Notes under the pieces: generated by a model
Databases searched by the model: none
Told to the model about the DNA's origin: nothing
Seen by the model: only the letters and a program-made list of their open reading frames with translations
Assembly: GCA_016213175.1 (NCBI GenBank)
Contig: JACRBF010000014.1
Span: 1 to 36,133, forward strand
DNA from: Chlamydiia bacterium
GTDB lineage: Bacteria; Chlamydiota; Chlamydiia; Chlamydiales; SM23-39
Length of the DNA: 36,133 nucleotides
Reading direction: 5' to 3'
Shown here: positions 1 through 8,185 of the stretch, piece after piece
How positions within the stretch are numbered: the first letter of the stretch is position 1
How the letters are laid out: every line of letters begins with the position of its first letter
Translations under genes and position numbers: made by a program

Positions 1-160
1 CGAATAAAATTTTTCGTCGAGTTTTTGGATTATTTTGGCCAATTTTTGATCGAAAAACTGGGGGCAATATCGACAATGGTATATTGCCCCCAGTTTTTCG
101 ATCAAAAATTGGCTCAAAAGAACCGAAAAATCGACAGAAACTTTTTATTTGGATAGGTTC
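1..160 (-). repeat. Palindromic element family A, copy A1 (left end cut by window edge)
   Basis: Inverted-repeat arms around loop TACCATTGTCGA (minus strand); same arms as 4189-4358 but inverted. Confidence 0.9.
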
Positions 161-1047
161 TTGGTATACAGGGCGTGGACAAAGGCGCCTGCTCGTTCGA
201 TGGCTTGCTGGCTTTCCGGAAAGCCGGGGGCAAACATCTGGAACATATGCATCATCTGGGGGCAGATATCGCAAGTAGTTGTCACTTTTGCTTTTTTTGC
301 GTTGAGGTGTAATGCAAGCGCTTCGGGATGGAGAAGATCGTTGCTGCCCGTCTGAATGAAGAGGGGGGGCAGGCCCGTGAGATCTCCAAAGAGAGGGGAG
401 AGGAGGGGAGAGGTTAAGCGTTCTCCTGCTGCATATTGCTTCGCAGCGGCTGCGAGAGAGCTTGGGAGTATAATATCTGGTTTTTCCGGTTTTTCTTTTT
501 TGATGAGTGATAACGAGAGATCGACCCATGGAGAGAGGCATAGGGCGCAGGCGGGTGTGGCGATTTGCTCTTGTTTAAGTCGTAGGAGGAGGGAGAGAGC
601 AAGACCAGCTCCTGCTGCAATGCCGGCAAAGATAATCCGAGATCTGGCGTAAGGATGATGCAGGAGAAAGCGGTAGGCAGAGAGTGCGTCATCCAGCGCT
701 GCAGGGTAGGGATGTTCTGGGGCGAGGCGGTATTGGATCGCCATGACAGCGCCCCCCGCTGCTGCTGAGAGTCTTCCCATAAGATTTTTATGCGATTCCA
801 TCGATCCCCGCGTGTAGGAGTCTCCGTGAAAGAAAAGGAGGATACGGCTGCGGGTAACATTGGGAGCAAAAGTCCATAGGGCAGGCAAATCACCTATAGA
901 AAAAGAGTCGAAACGTACTTCGGGATCAGGGGGGAAAGCGCTCATGGCACGCTCAAATTGAAGACGTATTTCTTCGAGTGGGCTATTTTCTGCCATTGCC
1001 AGTTTGAGCGCTTCCTTATAGACTGGGTCGTATTCTTTACTTACCAT
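145..1047 (-). CDS. alpha/beta hydrolase (acetyl-esterase/lipase-like)
   Basis: ORF with HGD oxyanion motif (LLFFHGDSYTRGS), GIAAGAGLAL nucleophile-elbow-like region, C-terminal D/H context; stop codon lies in a repeat terminus. Confidence 0.8.
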   Translation of the reverse strand: MVSKEYDPVYKEALKLAMAENSPLEEIRLQFERAMSAFPPDPEVRFDSFSIGDLPALWTFAPNVTRSRILLFFHGDSYTRGSMESHKNLMGRLSAAAGGAVMAIQYRLAPEHPYPAALDDALSAYRFLLHHPYARSRIIFAGIAAGAGLALSLLLRLKQEQIATPACALCLSPWVDLSLSLIKKEKPEKPDIILPSSLAAAAKQYAAGERLTSPLLSPLFGDLTGLPPLFIQTGSNDLLHPEALALHLNAKKAKVTTTCDICPQMMHMFQMFAPGFPESQQAIERAGAFVHALYTKNLSK

Positions 1048-1087
1048 AAAACCTCCTATACACAGATAGATTGTTAAGAGACAACCT

Positions 1088-1963
1088 TTGAATACACGGT
1101 ATGAGCAAATCTCTGTCGCGGAAGAGGGGGTGATCGGTACGCTGTTTATGCCCGAGAAAGAGGGGGCTCAGCCTGTGGTCATTACTCTGGGGGGGTTCCG
1201 CGGGGGGATAAGTTCTGCGCGGGCAGAATGGCTTGCAGCACAAGGCATTGCTTCTTTAGCGCTGGCCTATTTCGGAGCCCCGGGGCTTCCCTCTACCATA
1301 CACCGTATTCCCCTCGAATTCATGGAACGGGCGTGCCACTGGCTGGAGCGCCAACAAGGGATTGATATAACGCGTTTAGCTCTTTGGGGCGCTTCGCGCG
1401 GCGCTGAACTTGCCTTGCTTTTGGCTACTGTAATGCCAGAAAAATTCCGAGCAGTTGCGGCTCATCTCCCCTCGAGTGCACTCTACGGCTCCATCTATCC
1501 TGCGGCGGCAGATCCGGCTTGGATTTACCGGGGAATGCCCCTAGGGCCGAACGCCCCTTTTTCTCCCCCCGCTAAGGTCTCTGCCGAGCTTGCCCTTACC
1601 CCCTCTTTTCTCGAAGGGATGAGAGAGCTAGAGGCATTTGCTGCGGCACAAATTCCCGTAGAGCGTATGCAATGCCCCCTTCTTCTTCTCTCTGCACAGG
1701 AGGATCAGATGTGGCCCTCTGCCCTTTTTGCTGAACAAATTGTGCAGCGCTTAAAAGAGAGAGGCTCTTCTATTCCGTGCACCCATATCAGTTATCCGGG
1801 CGCTGGCCATGGGATTTCTTTTTCTGATCAGGTGACTGAATTTCACCCGATTCTTAAACTTTGGGTCTCTTTCGGGGGAAATGTGAAGGATAATGCCTAT
1901 GCTCTAGGCCACTCCTGGAATCAAACACGCCTCTTTTTTAGACAATATCTCTTAGGAAAATAG
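1088..1963 (+). CDS. alpha/beta hydrolase, BAAT/acyl-CoA thioesterase C-terminal-like (TTG start)
   Basis: GASRGAEL nucleophile elbow, GAGHGISF catalytic His region. Confidence 0.7.
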   Translation: MNTRYEQISVAEEGVIGTLFMPEKEGAQPVVITLGGFRGGISSARAEWLAAQGIASLALAYFGAPGLPSTIHRIPLEFMERACHWLERQQGIDITRLALWGASRGAELALLLATVMPEKFRAVAAHLPSSALYGSIYPAAADPAWIYRGMPLGPNAPFSPPAKVSAELALTPSFLEGMRELEAFAAAQIPVERMQCPLLLLSAQEDQMWPSALFAEQIVQRLKERGSSIPCTHISYPGAGHGISFSDQVTEFHPILKLWVSFGGNVKDNAYALGHSWNQTRLFFRQYLLGK

Positions 1964-2836
1964 CGTAGCAAGGCGTTCGGTATAGCCGTCGCTGGGGTCG
2001 CGGTTGACGACGAGGAGCATGGGGAAAGAGGCCCTCTCTTTCCAGGTCTGTTTATCAATCCACGTACCCCAAGGGTAGTCGAAAGTAAGCGCTTTTGCAT
2101 GCAGTCGTTCGATCGTCAGATGCGCTAAGCCGCCTAATTTCCCCAAAATGGTGGGATTAAGTCCCATATTAAACGATCCCGTTTGATCGGCGATCACTTC
2201 TTGACGTTCTTCCAAGAGCCCGGAGGTGTGGATCAGAACAAGGGATTCATAGGGAGAAAATCCCGTAGCGCGGAGCGTGAGATGAGTGCCCATCGGATGG
2301 GTGACGATCAGTTCCGCCCTCTCTCCCAAATCTTCGACCTTTTCGATCGGATAGGGGATAAATTCGTCTATAGCGTAAGCATAGGTCTTTTTAGAGACGA
2401 CCACGTAATCGATCGGATGACCCGCTTTCAGTCCTTCGGAGGCAATGAAGGGAATTTCGTTTGCGTACGAGATGCCTGTCTTGTCAAAAATCTGCAGATT
2501 GCCGTCTGCCAGAACTTCAAATTCACAGCGCGGATCGATGACTCCAGAGACACGGTCGATAGCAGCAAAAATAAAGCGCTCTTGCAGGGGCAGCGAATCG
2601 CCTTTTAAGACGAAGACAGGGAAGGTGCCTTTGACAGAGGAGAGGGGATTATCTGGTAGGATGGTTAAAGAAAACTGACCTGCTGGAGCGGTTGCAAGAG
2701 CATCCTCAACGATTTGGACATCGCGCGTCCGATGATAGGCGCCTGTCTGAACGGTCAGTAATTCCCGAATCCGGCGGTCTTGGTTGATTGTGCATCCAGC
2801 GCCTAGGATCAGGAAGAAGAGGAAAATAAAGCGCAT
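1952..2836 (-). CDS. putative lipoprotein
   Basis: Internal Met MRFIFLFFLILGAGC gives a lipobox-type signal peptide; start overlaps the brnQ stop as TAATG. Confidence 0.65.
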   Translation of the reverse strand: MRFIFLFFLILGAGCTINQDRRIRELLTVQTGAYHRTRDVQIVEDALATAPAGQFSLTILPDNPLSSVKGTFPVFVLKGDSLPLQERFIFAAIDRVSGVIDPRCEFEVLADGNLQIFDKTGISYANEIPFIASEGLKAGHPIDYVVVSKKTYAYAIDEFIPYPIEKVEDLGERAELIVTHPMGTHLTLRATGFSPYESLVLIHTSGLLEERQEVIADQTGSFNMGLNPTILGKLGGLAHLTIERLHAKALTFDYPWGTWIDKQTWKERASFPMLLVVNRDPSDGYTERLATLFS

Positions 2837-3990
2837 TAGATTCCCAAAGAAATGAGTTTGATTGCAAGCGCCACCGCAGTCGGGGCGCGCAGCGATTTCC
2901 AGCCCCAGAGCTTTTGAAAAATACTCAAAATCGTCAGGACGATCAGGGAAGGGTAGCATACCTCAAGGATAGGACCGATAATGCGGGCGATGCCTGCAAA
3001 TTCAAGCGTAGAGATTAGAAACGTAATCAGGAGCGTTACAATCAGCGCGACGAAGGGGGGGATTTTCTCTTTAGCGATTTCTTTACGGAAAAAATCGGCA
3101 AAAAGAGAGGCCAGGACAATAGCTGTTGTAAGACAAGCAAGGATCACCGCCACGCAGACGATAGGGGCTGCCATGGGGCCCAAAGTTTTTTGAGCAATGG
3201 CGCCGAGCATTTCTTGAGGAGGAACCAAGGCGAGATCGGATGCGTACATAGATCCCATCAAGACGAGGAAAAGGTAGATCAGAGAAAGAAGTCCAGCGCC
3301 TACAAGCGACGATTTTAAGAAGACAGGAAGCGATCGCGACGGATCTTCCTGCATCGACTTATGCTCCTTCAAATGCTTGATGACGAAAACGGAAAAAAAG
3401 AAAGCTGCCAAAAGATCCATAGTCTGGTATCCCTGGAATATCCCCTGTTTAAACCCTGCCCAAGAGGAGCCAGCATCCTGCGCCGCAGGGGGGAGGTCGG
3501 TCGATGCGATAGCGAATACAACGATTGCAGTCAGTGAGAGGATCAGGAGAGGCGTTAAGATGGACCCAAGGAGTTGAACAATTTTCCTTTTTCGGATTGT
3601 AAGGCCAAAAATGAGGGCGCACGAAACCAGGCTGAAGATCCAAAGTGGGGTATCAGCAAGCACGAGTTTAAAGGCGCCGTGCGCGACCGTAATACAGCGG
3701 GCGAGTACTCCGAAAGGTCCCATGAGAGAAAGAGCGATAAGGGGAAACCAGAAGGTAGCGGGTTTTCCCAAGCGGGCAAAAAAATCATTGGATTGGCCGT
3801 TGAATAGGAGCATGGCAAGGCTTCCCAAGAAGGGAACGAAAACGCCCGTGAGCAAGATGCCCAATCCGGCGATGAGGTAGTGTCCCTGACTCAATTGCCC
3901 AACAACGAGGGGAAAGACGAGGTTGCCTGAGCCAAAGAACATCGAAAACATGGCAAGCCCGGTCGAAAAAATGATCTTATGGGTCTTCAT
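2836..3990 (-). CDS. brnQ: branched-chain amino acid transport system carrier protein (LIVCS family)
   Basis: MFFGSGNLVFPLVVGQ N-terminus and multi-TM profile typical of BrnQ. Confidence 0.9.
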   Translation of the reverse strand: MKTHKIIFSTGLAMFSMFFGSGNLVFPLVVGQLSQGHYLIAGLGILLTGVFVPFLGSLAMLLFNGQSNDFFARLGKPATFWFPLIALSLMGPFGVLARCITVAHGAFKLVLADTPLWIFSLVSCALIFGLTIRKRKIVQLLGSILTPLLILSLTAIVVFAIASTDLPPAAQDAGSSWAGFKQGIFQGYQTMDLLAAFFFSVFVIKHLKEHKSMQEDPSRSLPVFLKSSLVGAGLLSLIYLFLVLMGSMYASDLALVPPQEMLGAIAQKTLGPMAAPIVCVAVILACLTTAIVLASLFADFFRKEIAKEKIPPFVALIVTLLITFLISTLEFAGIARIIGPILEVCYPSLIVLTILSIFQKLWGWKSLRAPTAVALAIKLISLGI

Positions 3991-4061
3991 AAACGAGCAT
4001 AGTAAGCGGATGATGTCTTAATCTCAAGAGAATTTCATGTTTCACTAATACTTTTAATTTT

Positions 4062-4157
4062 TATACTAATTGTAAAAAATAATTTTGTATTTCAGCTGCG
4101 TCAAATCTGGATGGCTTTGACGCAGCTGAAATGTAAAATTATTTTCGATAATTGTAT
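4062..4157. repeat. Palindromic element family E, short copy E2 lacking the core
   Basis: Arms TACTAATTG..TTTCAGCTGCGTCAAA / TTTGACGCAGCTGAAATG..; same outer arm as 21198-21361. Confidence 0.8.
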
Positions 4158-4188
4158 TAGTTGGTACATGGAGATTGACCTTCATGAG

Positions 4189-4358
4189 GAACCTATCCGA
4201 ATAAAAAGTTTCTGTCGATTTTTCGGTTCTTTTGAGCCAATTTTTGATCGAACAACTGGGGGCAATATACTATTGTCGATATTGCCCCCAGTTGTTCGAT
4301 CAAAAATTGGCTCAAAATAATCCAAAAACTCGACGAAAAATTTTATTCGGATAGGTTC
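4189..4358 (+). repeat. Palindromic element family A, full copy A2 (170 bp)
   Basis: TIR GAACCTATCCGAATAAAA / TTTTATTCGGATAGGTTC; loop TACTATTGTCGA. Confidence 0.95.
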
Positions 4359-4380
4359 AGTATCTGAAAAGGAGTTTTCC

Positions 4381-4515
4381 ATGCCTCATCTTCTCCATCC
4401 CATCGTCTCTATTGTAGCGGGGGCGCTGATCTTGATTTATCCGAGAATTCTCAACTACGTGGTTGCGATCTACCTCATTTTGACCGGTGTGTTAAGCTAT
4501 ATGGCGCAAGGATAG
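4381..4515 (+). CDS. DUF3096-like small membrane protein (44 aa)
   Basis: Translation MPHLLHPIVSIVAGALILIYPRILNYVVAIYLILTGVLSYMAQG; AAGGAG SD upstream; resembles DUF3096; below ORF-track length cutoff. Confidence 0.75.
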   Translation: MPHLLHPIVSIVAGALILIYPRILNYVVAIYLILTGVLSYMAQG

Positions 4516-4524
4516 CGAAACAAA

Positions 4525-4653
4525 CCCAGGCACTAAGAGATTGTTAACGGATATGGATTTCGTCGCTTTTCGGAGGATTTTTGGCCGATTTTCGATTCAA
4601 AAGGTCCCGAAAATCGACAGAAACCAAATCCGTTAACAGTCTCTAGTGCCTGG
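4525..4653. repeat. Palindromic element family B, copy B1, with an outer CCCAGGCACTA/AGTGCCTGGG shell
   Basis: TIR AGAGATTGTTAACGG / CCGTTAACAGTCTCT inside a further inverted repeat. Confidence 0.9.
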
Positions 4654-4748
4654 GTGTGCACCGATTGTCAATTTCTCTTTGAATCGGTAAGATGCTCCCC
4701 CTTGAACCTAAGATAGGTTCTTTAGCCATACTGCAAGGGGTGTACCAC

Positions 4749-6572
4749 ATGTTGAGAGCTATTTTCGTTTTCGTGATCCTCGTTACACAGATGCACGCTG
4801 CTTTATTTGACTGGCTCAATCCTGTATCGCCAAAGGTCAAACGGCTCCAGCAACTCGTAGAAGGATTTGAGCCTACGATCGAAAAGGCGCTTGCCGATTA
4901 TCAGGTTCCTGGCATTGCGATTGGTATTGTTTCTGAAGGGCAATTGATCTATGCGAAAGGATTCGGGCATCGCGATATCGAATCGAAATTGCCTGTGACC
5001 CCTAACACTGTTTTTGCGATTGGATCTTGTTCTAAAGCCTTCACCTCGTTTCTTGCCGGGATGTTCGTCGACGAAGGTCTCTTTTCTTGGGATGCGCGAG
5101 TGATCGACTTGATTCCTGAATTTCGTCTTTGGGACGCCCATGCGACGATGAACGTGACAATGCGCGATCTATTAACCCATCGTACAGGGTTGCCGCGCCA
5201 TGATTTTATGTGGTACGGGCTTTCGAGCATAGAGCGCTCCGACATTGTCCGGCGTCTACGCTATTTAGAACCCTCTAGCGATATCAGAGAACATTACCAA
5301 TATAATAATCTGATGTATCTTGCAGCGGGTTACGCGATGGAGCGTCTCGCCTCTAAATCGTGGGAGACGCTTGCTACGGAGCGAATTTTGAATCCATTAG
5401 AAATGGTGCACACCAGTTTTTCCATCCGCGCAATGCAGCAAGCGCCTGACTTTGCGACCCCCCATACAGAAAAAGAGGGGACGCTTAAGAAAATGGCCTT
5501 TCGCGATATCAGTCTGATCGCTCCTGCGGGAGGAATCAGTTCTAATATTTCCGATCTTGCCAACTGGGTACAAATGCACTTGAGCGGGGGGATGTTCCAT
5601 GGTAAATCGCTCATTAGTCCAGCTTCTTTACAAGAGATGCACACGCCTCAGGCAATCATTTCAGGCACTCCGGAATCGAAAGAGTCGCATGTTCTTGCTA
5701 TTGGGATTGGCTGGAGGATTATGTCCTATCGTGGGCACTACTACCTTAGCCATGACGGAGGCATCGACGGTTTTACCTCAATCATCGGGCTCCTTCCTAG
5801 AGATGATTTGGGTATCATCATTCTCTCTAACAGGAATTTGACCGGTCTTCCTCGGTGCCTCGCCCATCAACTCCTCGACCGTCTCTTAGAGCTTCCGTCG
5901 ATTGACTGGCTGCAGGACGGACTCGATGGGATAAATAAGGGGAAAGACGCGCTCAAGGAAAAGCTCCTGAGAGCGGATCTCCATAGAGTGAAGGGGACGC
6001 ACCCTTCTCACCCTCTTGAGGTTTTCACGGGCGATTATCTGAATCCAGGCTATGGAACCCTTTCTATCGCGCTGCACGACGGCAGGCTCCAAGCATCGAT
6101 GAATGGGCTCGTATGTAATTTGAGTCATTGGCACTATAACACCTTTGCCATCCAAGAAGAGTTGCAAGACATGCTAATTTCCCGCGAAGGGACGAAGTTG
6201 TTGTTTCAACAAGGGATCAATGGCGATATCGAAAAGGTATCAGCTCCCTTTGAGCCGAATTCCAGCGATATCGTATTTGTGAAGCGCGCTGCTGAATCGC
6301 TCTCTGCAACCGAATACCTCAGGCAGTTTACCGGAATTTATGAGATTTATGGGTATGTTGTGGAGATTGTCTTAAGAGGTGGAGTGCTCTGCGCCGTCAT
6401 CCCGGGAGAGCCTCTCTATGAACTCGTTCCCATTTCGAAGGGGGAGTTTGCTGTGAAATCGCTCATTGGATACACCGTCCGGTTTATTACAGATCCCCTA
6501 GGACAAATTGAAGAGGTGCTCCTCGTGCAACCCTACGGCGCTTTCTCGGCAAAACCGAAAAAGCGGCCGTGA
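4749..6572 (+). CDS. serine hydrolase, class C beta-lactamase family
   Basis: SxxK-type motif (GSCSKAF), YxN (YQYNNLMYLAAGY), DGGIDGFTS; signal peptide from Met 4749 (ORF opens at 4692). Confidence 0.85.
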   Translation: MLRAIFVFVILVTQMHAALFDWLNPVSPKVKRLQQLVEGFEPTIEKALADYQVPGIAIGIVSEGQLIYAKGFGHRDIESKLPVTPNTVFAIGSCSKAFTSFLAGMFVDEGLFSWDARVIDLIPEFRLWDAHATMNVTMRDLLTHRTGLPRHDFMWYGLSSIERSDIVRRLRYLEPSSDIREHYQYNNLMYLAAGYAMERLASKSWETLATERILNPLEMVHTSFSIRAMQQAPDFATPHTEKEGTLKKMAFRDISLIAPAGGISSNISDLANWVQMHLSGGMFHGKSLISPASLQEMHTPQAIISGTPESKESHVLAIGIGWRIMSYRGHYYLSHDGGIDGFTSIIGLLPRDDLGIIILSNRNLTGLPRCLAHQLLDRLLELPSIDWLQDGLDGINKGKDALKEKLLRADLHRVKGTHPSHPLEVFTGDYLNPGYGTLSIALHDGRLQASMNGLVCNLSHWHYNTFAIQEELQDMLISREGTKLLFQQGINGDIEKVSAPFEPNSSDIVFVKRAAESLSATEYLRQFTGIYEIYGYVVEIVLRGGVLCAVIPGEPLYELVPISKGEFAVKSLIGYTVRFITDPLGQIEEVLLVQPYGAFSAKPKKRP

Positions 6573-6581
6573 ACAAGAGGC

Positions 6582-7640
6582 TTAAAAATCTACGGTCAGG
6601 CGGGTCGTAAGGCCTTGCAAGGCGAGCATTCCTGTATTGATCCAAGTTTCTTTGGAGGCTTGGGGCGTCCCTGAAGTGGAACGATAGATCTCCTGCAAAT
6701 TGAGCCAGGCGTTCACCTCATAGCCTGCAAAGAGTTCGATGCGGCTGTTGGAGAAGTTTTTTTGGTAGTTGGGGCCTACGAAAAACTGTCCTGTGAAAGC
6801 GGGTCTTATGTCTCTAAAGTACGTATTGCGAAGAGCGAGATCAGTATTGTAGGTGCCCGCGTCAATGGGGAAATTTGTTCGTTGCAGCGCTTTATTGTGA
6901 TAGACGCCGAGGAGAGAAGAAAAGGTCACGCCTCCCGTAATGTAGATATCCTCAAACCAATACCAATCGAGCATCGTACCGAACTTGATCCCTCCTCCGG
7001 CGAATGACCATTGATTGACAATCGTTGTTTCATCGCCCGATGCATCGGCATACTTTATTTTCCAAAATTGATCCATCCATGCAGCAAGTCCGCCGCCGAT
7101 AAGCCGCAATCTGAGGTGGGGATTGGGGTTAAAAACTCTGTCTGCCCAAAGATCGGCTACGTTATAATTTAGATGGATGTAACTGGTCGCCTCACCCACG
7201 GGGTTTAAGAAGATTTGTGGCCATGTTCCAGTCAGATATTCATTGCTTGCTTGGGGCTTGAAGGCATGGTTTTTGCCCGCAGCGGTAAGTCGTGTATATT
7301 GCCCTTTGACTTCCCAATATTTCGGTGCTCTATAAAAACTGGCGGCTACTCGAAATCCTGGATCTCCGTCAAAGGTTGCACTTTTAAAATGCCCCTCCGC
7401 ATAGCAATTGCTAGGACCCCAACCCGGCTCGGTCATTGCGAGCGCATAATCGAGCGCCCCTTCTTGCACGCGCCAGAAGAGAAATTCACCATGCAGGGAA
7501 AACACCTGAGCGTCTTTGCGGTAAAGGTCGGCGTCGAATGGAGGGGGTGTTTTTGAAGCAGAAGAGGAGGATATTGTTGCGCCAGAAAGGGTTAAGGAGG
7601 CCGCAAGCGCAAAGCTGCACAGAAGGAAGCTGTTGTTCAT
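6582..7640 (-). CDS. MOMP-like / Lpg1974-family outer membrane protein
   Basis: Signal peptide, GEFLFWRVQEGALDYA motif, beta-rich, C-terminal Phe. Confidence 0.75.
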   Translation of the reverse strand: MNNSFLLCSFALAASLTLSGATISSSSASKTPPPFDADLYRKDAQVFSLHGEFLFWRVQEGALDYALAMTEPGWGPSNCYAEGHFKSATFDGDPGFRVAASFYRAPKYWEVKGQYTRLTAAGKNHAFKPQASNEYLTGTWPQIFLNPVGEATSYIHLNYNVADLWADRVFNPNPHLRLRLIGGGLAAWMDQFWKIKYADASGDETTIVNQWSFAGGGIKFGTMLDWYWFEDIYITGGVTFSSLLGVYHNKALQRTNFPIDAGTYNTDLALRNTYFRDIRPAFTGQFFVGPNYQKNFSNSRIELFAGYEVNAWLNLQEIYRSTSGTPQASKETWINTGMLALQGLTTRLTVDF

Positions 7641-7658
7641 AGAAAGCTCCGTTTTTTA

Positions 7659-7839
7659 CTCGATTGTGCGACTTTTTTAGCCCGATGGCCTCGGCATATT
7701 TGCTCTCTGAGGCGTTTATTTAAACGGGAAGGGGTTAAAAACCCCTTCCCGTTTAAATAAACCGACTAGTTTGGCCTGTGGCCAAACGTCCGAGAGCAAA
7801 TAGGATAGGCCAGCAGGCTAAAAAAGTTGCAAAGTCGAG
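7659..7839. repeat. Palindromic element family F, copy F1, interrupted by insert G
   Basis: CTCGATTGTGCGACTTTTTTAGCCCGATGGCCTCGGCATA ... TAGGATAGGCCAGCAGGCTAAAAAAGTTGCAAAGTCGAG; compare F2 12878-12954. Confidence 0.9.
7699..7800. mobile_element. Element G (102 bp MITE-like insert) flanked by TA direct repeat
   Basis: TIR TTTGCTCTC / GAGAGCAAA, TA on each side, absent from F2. Confidence 0.8.
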
Positions 7840-8185
7840 TTTAAACCTCTAATAGCGAAAGCGGGGCTCGATGTGCAAGTAAAATTTTAATATCTGAGGC
7901 AGTTGCAAAACTCCCCGCTTCTAAAAAACCGATGATTGTGCAAGGGCGCGGAGCAAGGAAGCGAAGCGCTCCGGCTCGCCGAGGGGCAAACGACCCCAAA
8001 CAGACTGATTGTAATGTCGTAATCTATTTATAATCAGTGTGATAATAGCTTGTTTTCGGGATAGTACTCGTATTTTTATTATCGAGATAATTAAATTTGT
8101 ACCATTATGTTTTTTATGATATAATATAGTTGTTTTTGTATTTATTGTTAGTAATAATTTTTCCTCGTTAACGAGGGGTGTTTTT

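Noticed and set aside
356-893. ORFs 356-652(+) and 414-893(-)
   Set aside because: Overlap the alpha/beta hydrolase in other frames; low-complexity composition typical of shadow ORFs.
2183-2678. ORFs 2183-2608(+) and 2445-2678(+)
   Set aside because: Antisense to the lipoprotein gene; no independent RBS or domain support.
7857-8010. AAGCGGGG..CCCCGCTT inverted repeat as a further element or RNA
   Set aside because: Only an 8-bp arm pair, no second copy in the window and no promoter/terminator pairing; insufficient support.
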